Part shown: positions 5,848 to 14,832 of the stretch, piece by piece
How the letters are laid out: each line of letters starts with the position of its first letter
Numbering within the stretch: the stretch's first letter is position 1
Virus record (IMG/VR): IMGVR_UViG_3300018080_000649
Span: 1-21,811 of that record
Source of the DNA: a virus
Length of the DNA stretch: 21,811 bases
Strand: one strand, 5' to 3'
Translations under genes and position numbers: made by a program
Notes under the pieces: generated by a model
Database searches by the model: none
The model's input: the letters and a program-made list of their open reading frames with translations, nothing else
What the model was told of the DNA's origin: nothing

Positions 5848-7998
5848 CTACTGGGAAGCTCGTCGTTTATCGTTTAATGTTAAGTTTATAGAATTAACAG
5901 ATTTACTTGTTTGCTCTATTGCATATTTTCTAGAACGTTCAGTTCCAGGGTCAAAAATATAACCAGGAGTAAACTCCGAGTTAACATCGACAACATCATC
6001 AAGATCTATTTTAAAAATATCTCTTTTCATTGTCAGCGTAGTTCTTCCCTGACGATTACCCAAAGTTTTTGCTACGTCTTCTGCCAGGTCATCTGCTTCG
6101 GAAGATTCTAAAAGATATGTTTTTATGATTTTTTGTTTTTCGGCTTTATGAAGATATAGTGCCATTTTTGTTGTATACGAACTTCTTGTGCTTTGGCTTT
6201 TAGCCTCGTTTTTTTCATTAATTTCACGATGAGCGTATTCTATTAAAATAGAATCATATATGTCTTTATAAGAATATCGGTATTTTAAAGATCCAAATAA
6301 ATACTGATCTCCGGTAATTGTTTGAGTTGCCGTTACCAGTCTTGACGGGTCGTCTTTAAAGATAGACCACTGACCATCGGATTTTTTATAAAGATAATAA
6401 AGGCCACTGGCTAAAATACGCTGAATGACTTGTTTGTATGTTGGAAACTGAGAATCTGAAAGCTCATCAATAGCAAACGAAAGATCTGGCGCCGATGTTT
6501 CTTCTGATTGAAACGCTGCCGTATCTATATCTGATTCGGCTATACCGACCTTGTCTTTTAGGATTTCGTACAAAATAACCGCAGCGTTTGTTATGTTATA
6601 TGTTTTTTGATTTCTTGTTCCAAAATCAGAAGCGGCTATTTGAGGAATTTCCGATGGTCCGTAATATCTACAAAAAACAAGATCATTAGGTGTCAGTGTT
6701 ACCATGGCGCCTCCGATATTGGATTCCATGGTCGATGTAAAGGTAAACGTTTGTGTACTTCCAGTATCAGAATTAGTTACGCTGTAATCTCTTCCGTAAA
6801 ACGCCTTATATGCTACGCCCGATTGAACTATTTTTACAAAAGCCACAGGAGCACGCTCAACAGACGCTGCAGATGTTGCCGGGGCAGAAAGCGCGGCATG
6901 ATCAATATAATTAGACGTGTAATTAACGGCTGTAACCTCTACATAATTTAAAACCGGAGTTAGCGTCGCATCATTTATAACAATCGTATCGCCAACCTGA
7001 AGCCCTGATGCACCATCACCGTTTACTGGAAAACCCTCGGCTGGAGACGGAAGATAGGTTCTTGTAGTTGTATTTGATGTGGCAGCCGTTCCAGAAAACA
7101 TTTTTATAAAACCAGAATTAGATCCCGAAGGAGTAGACCCTACACCCCATTTTCTGTTGTTAGATGTCGTAGGCGCATCGGAATTAAAATCAAGATTTAC
7201 CGGAACAAACCCCTCTACGACACCGTATCCGCGACGTATCGGGGTATCTAATTTTGTTGGATCTAGATTAGAAAACGACGTTGTGTTCCAAAAACTATCC
7301 CCTGAGGAAGGGTTTCTATATTCTTTTTCAAAAAGATCTGTTGTTTCAAAAATATTAAATGAAACCGATGTTCTGTCTGTCGATACATCGCCGCCGACAA
7401 CACCGTTTAAAATATTAAACGCGTTTGACGATGATAGCTCGCCGGCATAATGCCAAACAGATATTTCAATTCTATTAAAACTTGACTCATAAAGATAAAC
7501 ATCAAAAAATTTATCATTATTATCACATGTCATTGTTGTTGATCTTGTCGGGAAAAACCCAAATAAAATATCTGTAACTGATTGCTGAAGTTTCGGAGGG
7601 GTTTTTATAAGACCGTTGTAAAAAACAGTTGCAGACGACGTGTCCGATGGATCTCTATAATATGAGACGCTTTTAGTTGAAAGATAAAGCTCGTAGGTAA
7701 CAACCGTATAATTTGTACCACCACTGGCACCTGGGTTTGATCCGATATCTATCCAAAGCCGCTTTTCTGAAACGTCGTAATACCACACGCCATCAGAGAG
7801 CGTCGCGTCGCTTGCTTGTGTTTGCGATACACCGTTATTATCAACATTTACGATTTGACCGTAATCGCCATACAAAAAATCGCGATAATACTTTGTTCCG
7901 CTATCTAAAAACCATTGTGATACAAAATATCTTGGCTTCAAAATAACAAGATATTGAAGCTCAATATTATATTTTGATGTATTAGCATCATAACTCAT
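5848..7998 (-). CDS. Tail hub / baseplate protein (716 aa)
   Basis: A large mixed beta protein placed where siphoviruses encode the tail hub (Tal/gp27-like or lambda J-like). Residues about 120-210 include FYNGLIKTPPKLQQSVTDIL and VYLYESSFNRIEISVWHYAG, typical of a hub ring domain. The region around 490-560 (FAIDELSDSQFPTYKQVIQR, SGLYYLYKKSDGQWSIFKDD) is the part that in other hubs forms the second barrel. The C-terminal 120 residues (KMALYLHKAEKQKIIKTYLL, LTMKRDIFKIDLDDVVDV) fit the domain that closes the hub. An insertion near residues 300-400 seems to be an extra beta domain. The start overlaps the previous gene stop as ATGA. No lysozyme or peptidase motif is evident. The hub call rests on position and style, not a search. 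Confidence 0.72.
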   Translation of the reverse strand: MSYDANTSKYNIELQYLVILKPRYFVSQWFLDSGTKYYRDFLYGDYGQIVNVDNNGVSQTQASDATLSDGVWYYDVSEKRLWIDIGSNPGASGGTNYTVVTYELYLSTKSVSYYRDPSDTSSATVFYNGLIKTPPKLQQSVTDILFGFFPTRSTTMTCDNNDKFFDVYLYESSFNRIEISVWHYAGELSSSNAFNILNGVVGGDVSTDRTSVSFNIFETTDLFEKEYRNPSSGDSFWNTTSFSNLDPTKLDTPIRRGYGVVEGFVPVNLDFNSDAPTTSNNRKWGVGSTPSGSNSGFIKMFSGTAATSNTTTRTYLPSPAEGFPVNGDGASGLQVGDTIVINDATLTPVLNYVEVTAVNYTSNYIDHAALSAPATSAASVERAPVAFVKIVQSGVAYKAFYGRDYSVTNSDTGSTQTFTFTSTMESNIGGAMVTLTPNDLVFCRYYGPSEIPQIAASDFGTRNQKTYNITNAAVILYEILKDKVGIAESDIDTAAFQSEETSAPDLSFAIDELSDSQFPTYKQVIQRILASGLYYLYKKSDGQWSIFKDDPSRLVTATQTITGDQYLFGSLKYRYSYKDIYDSILIEYAHREINEKNEAKSQSTRSSYTTKMALYLHKAEKQKIIKTYLLESSEADDLAEDVAKTLGNRQGRTTLTMKRDIFKIDLDDVVDVNSEFTPGYIFDPGTERSRKYAIEQTSKSVNSINLTLNDKRRASQ

Positions 7999-8486
7999 AG
8001 TTCGGCGCCAAATAAAACTATCTGATAAGGTGAAACAAGCAATTTTTCATATGTTTGAGAATAATCATAAACAGGCTTCGGCCAGGCTTTCATCCATGCA
8101 AGATAAGAGCTACTTGATGGAACATAACCATCGCCATTTAAAACAATATGATATTTAGAGTTTCCGACAAGCGTGATGTCATCGAACTCGAAATAAAGAC
8201 TTTTATATGCATTATCCAGTGTATGAATCTGAGATTTTGTTAATACGGTTGTTGATGATGCTATAAGAGATCCGGGTGAATCTGTCGAAGCGTTTTCATC
8301 ATTATTATAAAGTTTTGCGGTTAGATTGGTAAACGTAGGGTCGTTATAAACAACAACCCACGTTCTTATTGCTCTTAGTATAAAGCTTTCATTAGAAAGA
8401 CTGCTGTCTGGTGTGACCGTACAAAACATGCTTGTATTTGCCAGCTCGCCAGAATCAAATATGTCTCCCCAAACTGTTCTAGACAT
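7995..8486 (-). CDS. Small tail-tip structural protein, probable beta-sandwich (163 aa)
   Basis: The body alternates beta-strand-like segments: RAIRTWVVVYNDPTFTNLTA, SLYFEFDDITLVGNSKYHIV, LVSPYQIVLFGAEL. This pattern resembles accessory carbohydrate-binding-like domains that sit on tail tips, with a strand order suggestive of a jelly roll. No signal peptide or membrane segment is present. GAGGAG precedes the ATG. It lies between the distal-tail-like gene and the hub and is joined to the hub by an ATGA overlap, which supports a role in the tip complex. I do not recognise a specific family. Confidence 0.65.
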   Translation of the reverse strand: MSRTVWGDIFDSGELANTSMFCTVTPDSSLSNESFILRAIRTWVVVYNDPTFTNLTAKLYNNDENASTDSPGSLIASSTTVLTKSQIHTLDNAYKSLYFEFDDITLVGNSKYHIVLNGDGYVPSSSSYLAWMKAWPKPVYDYSQTYEKLLVSPYQIVLFGAEL

Positions 8487-8489
8487 CTT

Positions 8490-9626
8490 TTATAGCTCCT
8501 CGCGAATTGTCATGGTTAAATTATATACGCCAGGAGATATCAATTCATATCTTGGCTCTGCCGTTCGTTTTACATACCGCACGTAATATTCTGGCTCACT
8601 TGAAAGCACCTGTTCTCTATCCATTGATACAAAAAACGGGCTGTGTGTTCCGTAGTTTTCAAAAAATAAATCCATTTGTTCTTTATCATCAATGGTTAAG
8701 CCAAACCACTGAAGCTCCCAGGATTCTGATTGAGGATGAATATCTGTAAAGGTCTGTCCGTTTTCTGATATGCTTGTTTTAGAAAGATCAAGCATCGTGC
8801 CTCTAAATGGAAACTGTACCGCGCCGCGTGACACGCTTAGATGCTCTCCCAAAAACAAACTATTAACCTCTATATAGCGATTTGCGTTAGTGAGATCAGA
8901 AATAGAAACGCGCCAAAAACGTAAAGGATCGCTATGAAAACCATCGGCGTCAAACTTAAAAAACGCTCTAGAATTATACGATATCGTGGCTTCATAGCTT
9001 GGAGATGTCCACACGTCAGTTTCGCTACCTTGTATCTTAATTGTAGCACCTGGCGAGATGGCTATGGGAGAATTACGATTGCCCAAAAGGACAAAGGCTG
9101 TTGGATTACAAGAAATCCCCATATCAAATACAATAAACTCGTTTTCTGTGATCTTGAGACTGTCGGCAATATAACTCAAAGCACCCGTGTCGTCGGATGT
9201 CGTATCGAATCCGATGAGATCACCGAAAACTGTATCTGATGTCCACATCAGCTCGAATATTCCGCCTCCGCCTAAACCATCACTTGAAATTTCCCAACGA
9301 TATGTCGAAGGATCTACACCCACCCGATAACTAGACGCGCCGCCAGCTTCTAATGCATCGCGTATAACAGTGGCAAAACTATCGTGTGTTCTATATTCAC
9401 CCGTTGCAACGGTTGCTGTTAAATCAACACCAGTTGTTTCACGAAATACGATAGTATTATTTGATGAGGTTATGTTCCAATAACCATCCGAACGCCACGA
9501 ACGAGATCTGTTTTTTTCGTTAAATGTATTAGTACCTTCATAACCAGTTTTTTCCGAAGACACGTCATAATCATTGAGGCGATCTTCATCGATGTAATTA
9601 TTATCTAAAATTAAAAAACATCCCAT
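8490..9626 (-). CDS. Distal tail (Dit-like) or tail-tip protein (378 aa)
   Basis: First gene after the tape measure, where Dit-type proteins are usually encoded, and joined to it by TAATG. Residues about 57-155 hold a domain also found in the tail tube protein: both contain an allele of the motif IGF-(D/T)-x-(T/A)-x-DDTGAL-(S/T)-Y. Residues about 160-270 (VFDMGISCNPTAFVLLGNRN, PLRFWRVSISDLTNANRYIE) look like a beta-sandwich of the galactose-binding type. The C-terminal 90 residues (SWELQWFGLTIDDKEQMDLF, TMTIREEL) fit a distal tail barrel contacting the tube. The role is inferred from position and size; it could also be a baseplate wedge analogue. Confidence 0.65.
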   Translation of the reverse strand: MGCFLILDNNYIDEDRLNDYDVSSEKTGYEGTNTFNEKNRSRSWRSDGYWNITSSNNTIVFRETTGVDLTATVATGEYRTHDSFATVIRDALEAGGASSYRVGVDPSTYRWEISSDGLGGGGIFELMWTSDTVFGDLIGFDTTSDDTGALSYIADSLKITENEFIVFDMGISCNPTAFVLLGNRNSPIAISPGATIKIQGSETDVWTSPSYEATISYNSRAFFKFDADGFHSDPLRFWRVSISDLTNANRYIEVNSLFLGEHLSVSRGAVQFPFRGTMLDLSKTSISENGQTFTDIHPQSESWELQWFGLTIDDKEQMDLFFENYGTHSPFFVSMDREQVLSSEPEYYVRYVKRTAEPRYELISPGVYNLTMTIREEL

Positions 9627-12277
9627 TATGCTAACCTAAATCCTTGTCTGTTTAGATTTAAAATCACATCGGCAAGTTGCTGCTCGCCAACTTGAAGATT
9701 AACCGTCATTGATTGTGGCGCTGCTTGCGTGGGTTCTTGACGTGACGAAGCCAGCTCATCGATCAAACCAAAAAGTTGACCTACACGATTTGACGGAACA
9801 ACCATCTCGCCACTTGTAAGTGCTGCTGGATACGTGTCGTTTGGAAACCCTTGAGGAACAATGCCTCCAGATTGAAACCCTAGTATGTCTCCGATTGTAC
9901 CGCCGCCGCCACTAATGGCGTCTCCGATATCATCAAGCCAGCCAGGGCGTTTGATGGTAAACTCGAAATCAAATAAATCATCTAACCAATCTGGTGCTTC
10001 TATAGTTATACCCGATAACCACGCTGGTTCGGGAATACTGATTTCGGGTAGCTTGATAGAATTTGAAAACGAGTCGGCAAGTGATGCTCCTATATTGGCT
10101 ACGGCTGCTTTAAATCCGCGAGCGATAGCCTCACCTATAGCCATCGCGGCTCGGCCAAGACCACGAACTATGCCCTGAACAAGAGCGGCGGCGACACGAG
10201 GAATTGCCTTAATTAAAGCCACAACAATACGTTCAAGACCGCCTTCGACAAGAAGCGAATCAATCAAAGCCTCTATAATCTCTCCGGCTGCTGCCGTTAG
10301 CCCCTCGACAAGAGCAATAACCACAGGAGCTATGTTTTCAGCAATTGCCTCCATAAGAGGCGCAATAGCATCGGCCAGGGCTTTAATAATTAACGGTAAC
10401 GCATCGGTGATGGCTGTAATTAATGCCGGAAGTCCTTTAAGAAGTTCGGCTATCAAATCCGGCAGGGCTTCAGCCAGGTTTTTAATAACATCTGGAAGAC
10501 GTTTAACAAGCTGGGTTGCCGCGTCTAAAATTGCTGCGGCAAATGCCGGAGCTTGTTCTGCAATAACTTCACTAAGAGCCACAAACCCTCGGGCAATTTC
10601 AGGTGCTAGCTCAACTAGTTTTTCAATAACACTTTGAATGATACCAGGAAGTGAATTTATTATATCTGTTATCGCATCTGGAAGCGTATCAATAAGTCCG
10701 GTTAGTATTTCATCGAAATTTTCAAACGCTTGTTTAAACTGTAATGGTGCCGTGGCAATAGATTCTGTTGCCTTTGCAATACGGCCAACACCCGCACCTG
10801 AGAATAGATCGAAAAACAAATCAGCAGTTTTTGTTACAGCAGGAACTACCTTATCTATAAAAAACGATGCACTGATACTAACACCTTTTTCTACAATCTC
10901 GCCCACTTCTGCTGCAATAGATAACGCGCTTTTTGTCTCCTGCTGTGTTTGCTCGGTGGTTTTTCTTACACCAGACTGGGTTTTTTCAAGTTCTTTTATG
11001 AGTTTTTGGCCGTTTGTACCAACAGCGTCAACTAAAAACTCTATTCCAGTTTCAATGCCTCTAAAAAATGTTTCTGATTCAAAACCAAATGCTAACGAAT
11101 CTTCTTCTATCTTTTGAAATGTATCAGAAAGGCTTTCAACATCTTTTTTAACTTCGTTGCCACCGATACCATCGGAAATAGAATCTTGAAGCGATTGTAA
11201 AGATGCTTTAGTCTCTTCAGAAGCTTTTTCAATACCTGGTATGTACTCGCCGATAGTTAGCACTGCCTGTGCAAGTTCTATGATACCAAGTTTTATTATG
11301 TCTATTCCATCGGCTAGGTTTTGAATAAAATCCTGGACGAAATCTAATTTTAAAATTGTTTTTGCAAATATAGAAAAGCCCAAAACAAGAGAATTTATAG
11401 CAGCTATAACCCCTTCGAAACCTCTTGAAATAAACTTCAAACTACCTACCACAGCAGGCGCAAGCTTTATTATATTAATAACAAGATTGGTAACAAAATC
11501 AGTTATCACATCGCGGTTTTTAGAAATACCGTCGATAAGTTTACTGATGATATCTGAAATACCGCCAATGGCTTTAATAACCACCGGGTTTTTGGTAATT
11601 AAAAACCCAATCTCTTCTAAAAGATCGCCGTACGTGTTTGAAAGCTGAGTTGTAGCACCTGCAAATGTTTTTATTTGAGCCTGAGCGGACCCGCCGTATT
11701 GAGAAATTAAAATCTTTGCTGCCTCGCCTGCACGAAGCTGTTCTTGTGTCAACGCCTTAATTGCAGGATTTACCTCACCAAGCTCTCCGGCAAAACCACC
11801 TAGGGTTTTTGCAACCTGGCGCGTAGCCTCTTCGAGGCTTTTACCAGTAGCTGCAGCAAGTTCCGTAGCGGCTGTTACAACTTCTTTTGCCTGTTCATTT
11901 GTTGCCCCAAAAGCCTTGGCAAGAGCAAGTTGCTGTAAGATAAGTTCATCACCAAACCTGGATGCTTGCTGAATAGATGTGGCATAGTTTTGAAAATCTT
12001 GACTGGCTTCTTCTGAAAACTCTCCAGATGTTTGAAGCGCAGTATTAAGATTATTAATGGCGTCTTCTTGAATAGACGCTGCCTCGGTTACCGCGTCAAT
12101 GCCTGAAATGATTTTACGACCGGCAAAAATACCAACCGCACCAACAGCAACTGCTGTTAAACCCGCAAACGCCGTTTCAATAGATTTTAAAGACTTGGTG
12201 GCGCTTTTAGCAAACTTCTCAACGTTACGTTGAGCTTTTTTGGTTTCGGCTACAAGGGTTAAATCAACAGTTGCCAT
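9626..12277 (-). CDS. Tape measure protein (883 aa)
   Basis: Determines tail length and is ejected with the DNA. The N-terminal 60 residues are helical with a hydrophobic stretch (AFAGLTAVAVGAVGIFAGRK). Residues about 75-215 contain the tape-measure core with AFGATNEQAKEVVTAATELA and LAAATGKSLEEATRQVAKTL. Residues about 530-720 are a long Leu/Ile/Pro/Ala run of amphipathic helices with repeated LPxxI units, likely membrane-active. Residues 749-788 hold three PxWL repeats. The C-terminus has the common GGIVPQGFPNDTYPAALTSG and EMVVP motif. At the usual 0.15 nm per residue the tail would be about 130 nm. AAAGGAAA lies upstream, and the start overlaps the stop of the frameshifted chaperone (TAATG). 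Confidence 0.93.
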   Translation of the reverse strand: MATVDLTLVAETKKAQRNVEKFAKSATKSLKSIETAFAGLTAVAVGAVGIFAGRKIISGIDAVTEAASIQEDAINNLNTALQTSGEFSEEASQDFQNYATSIQQASRFGDELILQQLALAKAFGATNEQAKEVVTAATELAAATGKSLEEATRQVAKTLGGFAGELGEVNPAIKALTQEQLRAGEAAKILISQYGGSAQAQIKTFAGATTQLSNTYGDLLEEIGFLITKNPVVIKAIGGISDIISKLIDGISKNRDVITDFVTNLVINIIKLAPAVVGSLKFISRGFEGVIAAINSLVLGFSIFAKTILKLDFVQDFIQNLADGIDIIKLGIIELAQAVLTIGEYIPGIEKASEETKASLQSLQDSISDGIGGNEVKKDVESLSDTFQKIEEDSLAFGFESETFFRGIETGIEFLVDAVGTNGQKLIKELEKTQSGVRKTTEQTQQETKSALSIAAEVGEIVEKGVSISASFFIDKVVPAVTKTADLFFDLFSGAGVGRIAKATESIATAPLQFKQAFENFDEILTGLIDTLPDAITDIINSLPGIIQSVIEKLVELAPEIARGFVALSEVIAEQAPAFAAAILDAATQLVKRLPDVIKNLAEALPDLIAELLKGLPALITAITDALPLIIKALADAIAPLMEAIAENIAPVVIALVEGLTAAAGEIIEALIDSLLVEGGLERIVVALIKAIPRVAAALVQGIVRGLGRAAMAIGEAIARGFKAAVANIGASLADSFSNSIKLPEISIPEPAWLSGITIEAPDWLDDLFDFEFTIKRPGWLDDIGDAISGGGGTIGDILGFQSGGIVPQGFPNDTYPAALTSGEMVVPSNRVGQLFGLIDELASSRQEPTQAAPQSMTVNLQVGEQQLADVILNLNRQGFRLA

Positions 12278-12851
12278 TATTTGCGTTTCCTTTGAGCTTT
12301 TTTAGCTTCTTCAGCATGGATTTTATCTATCTCTATGTCGATAAGCATAAAACAATCCGCACTGAAAGAATCAAGCTTGGTAAGATCATCCATAAAACCA
12401 AGCTTAGTTAGCCGTCTTCTGGTTTCGTAATCATTCCAAATAGACGTGGCCTCGGTTGCCAGTGAATGTCCTTTAAAAGCCGCACGTACCTGGCGCTTTA
12501 TCGCGACCTTTAGTGGTTTCCCAATGGAAAACCGTTTACCATCATGCGACCTATGTCGTTGATGATGTCCGCACCCTCTTTATAGTAACTAAGATCATCA
12601 AACGATTCGATCTTGTCTGTTTGGCCTTTGGCTTCTAATTTAATAGATTTAATTCGTTTTTTAGTTTCTTTAATTAAATCTACTGCGTTATCAAGACCAG
12701 GGTTGTTTGGATCTATGTCAAGAGACTTAACAAGATCAAGCCGCTCGACATAAAGTGGTACTTCTATTTCAACAACACCGACAAAAGGAGACTTTGTGTC
12801 TCCTTCGTCGGATTTAAACATTTTTTCTGGTCTGTACTTAAATGTTTTCAA
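12277..12851 (-). CDS. Tail assembly chaperone, -1 frameshift fusion product (GT-type, about 191 aa)
   Basis: Predicted fusion: codons 12851-12516 in the zero frame (112 residues), then a -1 shift at G-GGA-AAC and 79 further residues from CCA at 12516 to TAA at 12279-12277. The extension is fully open and reads PLKVAIKRQVRAAFKGHSLA, later GFMDDLTKLDSFSADCF, and ends in a Lys-rich tail (EEAKKAQRKRK). Without the shift, bases 12278-12509 would be an unexplained gap with no independent start that fits. The extension ends in TAATG with the tape measure start, the same junction used at six other places in the window, which argues it is translated. In lambda-type phages the long form contacts the tape measure and recruits tube subunits. 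The frameshift frequency is unknown. Confidence 0.85.
12510..12851 (-). CDS. Tail assembly chaperone, short form (G-type, 113 aa)
   Basis: Starts at TTG 12851-12849, with AAGGAG seven bases upstream; the next in-frame ATG (MFKSDEG) has no such site. The protein is charged and mixed alpha/beta: EVPLYVERLDLVKSLDIDPN, KETKKRIKSIKLEAKGQTD, ending NGFPLGNH. It sits between the tail tube and the tape measure, the fixed position of tail assembly chaperones, and its last codons contain the slippery heptamer. The short form is made by ribosomes that do not shift and in lambda is in large excess. These chaperones coat the tape measure before tube polymerisation and are not found in the virion. Confidence 0.85.
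   Translation of the reverse strand: MKTFKYRPEKMFKSDEGDTKSPFVGVVEIEVPLYVERLDLVKSLDIDPNNPGLDNAVDLIKETKKRIKSIKLEAKGQTDKIESFDDLSYYKEGADIINDIGRMMVNGFPLGNH
12516..12522 (-). other. Ribosomal -1 frameshift slippery site GGGAAAC
   Basis: The minus strand reads TTG GGA AAC CAC TAA in the zero frame. The heptamer G-GGA-AAC obeys the X-XXY-YYZ rule in the correct phase, so both tRNAs can re-pair as GGG and AAA. The zero-frame stop follows after one more codon. This is the chaperone frameshift position known from lambda-like and many other siphoviruses. No stimulatory structure was modelled. Confidence 0.88.
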
Positions 12852-12868
12852 GATATCTCTCCTTAAAA

Positions 12869-14377
12869 TTATACAAAAGAAATAGCAGCTTCGTCGTCGC
12901 CGTCGCTATTTACAAAAACCGATAGCGTCATGCTAAGGCTAACAAGACCATCGTCGTCTTCAAGAGCAAACGATGTAATCGTAGCGCTTGGAGAAGCTAG
13001 ACAAAGACATTTTCCAGCCTGCCAATTGCCACCAGACTTTTTACCTGCAATATAAGCAAATCGTGTGGTTGTATTTTCTTTAAAACGTTGAAACTTATCA
13101 ACATCGTATTGATTTAAAAGAGCAGATACGGTGATACTGATTTCTCTTGAGTTAATAATAGATCCCGATACGCCCGATTCAGCACAGATTGATTCGATGT
13201 TTCTTTTCGGTGTAGACATGGAAAAACCAACAGAACTTGCTTCGAAACATTCGTAATCTTCCTGATCACCAATCATACAAAGATTGTCTTTTGCCACTAG
13301 TGGGTCTGCGCTGTCAAAAGACGGGGTATAAGGTGCACTGTAATCTTGCGCATCATCTGATGTATAAGTCAAAGCTCCGGTATCATCGGCAGAAACTGTA
13401 AAGCCGATTTTATCGCCAACAGTGTTTGCCGTGTTTGCTCCTGTTGACCATAAAAGAGAAAGTGTCGCTCCGGTTGTATTTTCAATAGTGAATTTTCCAG
13501 TAGAATCCGAATAGGTCACACTGTGAGTTTCTGTTGTGGCCGTGCCGTTCATTGCTGTTGTTAGAGCTTCGGCAAGATCGTGAGGGGTTTTATACATTTG
13601 GGCTGTTATCTGTGCGGCAAACGTACCGTCATCATCTGTAAAATCAAGATAGATGTCTGTTGCTTCGATCTCGATTGGATCATAAAAATATTCAACACCT
13701 TCTAGTGTGTAGCTTGCATTAATAAGCTCTCCGGCGTCAATTGTTACAGAAAAATCTGTTACCCTAGATCCGGCCATAAGCTGAATCGCACCGGAATTTC
13801 CAACATAATTCCAAATAGAAAGAGTTTGGTGTCCGGTTTCTGCCGGATAATAGGTAACCGCTTTTCCAAGATTAACACCCGTCCCAGGTGCGGTTGCTAC
13901 TGCAAAAAGAAGCTCAAGATCATCACTTGAAATAGATTCAATCGGACGAATTGAATAACCATTGGTGCCGTCTTTAATTAAAAGCGCTTGAAGCGGACGA
14001 AAATTAGTTCCCTCTCCAGTATCTACTTTAACTGCCGTTGTAGTTGAGCCGGCAATGGTGTCGTATTCTGTAGCTTCGACATCTTCGTTTCCAAAAGCAG
14101 CTTCTAGTAAATCACCATATCCTGGTGCTTGACCCTCTGTGCCGCTATGTCGAAGATAATGAGAAAACGACGCACTTGGTTGCTCAATACCAAGAATTGA
14201 TTTCGATGGTCCTAAAGATCCGGTAAGTTCTGCATTTTCTAATACTGCAAACTCCGGAGACATCGTAAAATCATCTTGAATTGCGATAAAATCGGTTGCT
14301 GCCGATGGCGGTACAGGTGTTCCCTCGGTTGTCTCAACCAAAACCGCCAAAACTGAATTGCGTGATTGAATAGCCAT
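12869..14377 (-). CDS. Major tail tube protein (502 aa)
   Basis: Lies directly upstream of the chaperone pair and has AGGAG seven bases before the ATG, as expected for an abundant product. The N-terminal part (VLAVLVETTEGTPVPPSAAT, SFSHYLRHSGTE) and C-terminal part (REISITVSALLNQYDVDKFQ, LSMTLSVFVNSDGDDEAAI) have the style of tube proteins related to lambda V. At 502 residues it is about twice the usual length. Residues about 241-342 are an inserted domain related to one in the distal tail protein, with KTPHDLAEALTTAMNG and IGFTVSADDTGALTYTSDD. The insertion probably decorates the outside of the tube. The tube role is strongly supported by order; the domain boundaries are estimates. Confidence 0.85.
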   Translation of the reverse strand: MAIQSRNSVLAVLVETTEGTPVPPSAATDFIAIQDDFTMSPEFAVLENAELTGSLGPSKSILGIEQPSASFSHYLRHSGTEGQAPGYGDLLEAAFGNEDVEATEYDTIAGSTTTAVKVDTGEGTNFRPLQALLIKDGTNGYSIRPIESISSDDLELLFAVATAPGTGVNLGKAVTYYPAETGHQTLSIWNYVGNSGAIQLMAGSRVTDFSVTIDAGELINASYTLEGVEYFYDPIEIEATDIYLDFTDDDGTFAAQITAQMYKTPHDLAEALTTAMNGTATTETHSVTYSDSTGKFTIENTTGATLSLLWSTGANTANTVGDKIGFTVSADDTGALTYTSDDAQDYSAPYTPSFDSADPLVAKDNLCMIGDQEDYECFEASSVGFSMSTPKRNIESICAESGVSGSIINSREISITVSALLNQYDVDKFQRFKENTTTRFAYIAGKKSGGNWQAGKCLCLASPSATITSFALEDDDGLVSLSMTLSVFVNSDGDDEAAISFV

Positions 14378-14379
14378 GA

Positions 14380-14832
14380 TTAACTCCTATTTTGAAAAAA
14401 TTCAACCTCGACGGACATTTCGACCGAAAGATACCTGTCGCGATCTCCTTCAGGTATTTCCAGTCCCCCGTGGGATGTATAAATAGCCTTAACAGCAGTG
14501 CCGTTTATGTCTTCGTCATTTTCAATGGCCAAAAACACAGAGTTGACATCTTCCATTATGGCTTTTTGAATGTTTTTAAAGGCTGATAAATTATGATCTG
14601 TTGTATTAATTTCGTTTGTAAGAACAACGATAAATTCTTGAACAAATGTATGCTTGCAACCAACCAGACGATTGCTGTTTGTTCCAGGCCCGTATGCAAA
14701 CCCATAGCCTTTTTTTAAAATTCTATCGGCGTTACTTTCTAAAGCATATGGATTAGGAAACTCTTGATAATCACTTAACGTGGAATCTAAAAGCGAGTCC
14801 AATGCATCAAATATATCTGAAACAACCGTCAT
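14380..14832 (-). CDS. Tail terminator / tail completion protein candidate (150 aa)
   Basis: A small alpha/beta protein located just before the tube gene, where terminators (lambda U-like) are found. An N-terminal helix (VVSDIFDALDSLLDSTLSDY) is followed by strands including KHTFVQEFIVVLTNEINTTD and YLSVEMSVEVEFFQNRS. The strand-rich end fits the terminator fold, in which a sheet packs against helices to cap the tube. Start and previous stop overlap as ATGA, which suggests coupling. The assignment rests on order and size; it could instead be another neck subunit. Confidence 0.65.
   Translation of the reverse strand: MTVVSDIFDALDSLLDSTLSDYQEFPNPYALESNADRILKKGYGFAYGPGTNSNRLVGCKHTFVQEFIVVLTNEINTTDHNLSAFKNIQKAIMEDVNSVFLAIENDEDINGTAVKAIYTSHGGLEIPEGDRDRYLSVEMSVEVEFFQNRS

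Noticed and set aside
7079-7450. 123-residue plus-strand frame opposite the hub gene
   Set aside because: It is antisense to a well-supported gene and shows no domain pattern or start signal.
10332-11117. Two long plus-strand open frames (10332-10637 and 10638-11117) inside the tape measure region
   Set aside because: They lie opposite the Leu/Ile/Ala/Pro-rich repeats of the tape measure, whose codons leave the antisense frame open. Their translations are Ser/Ala/Ile-rich shadows without ribosome binding sites.
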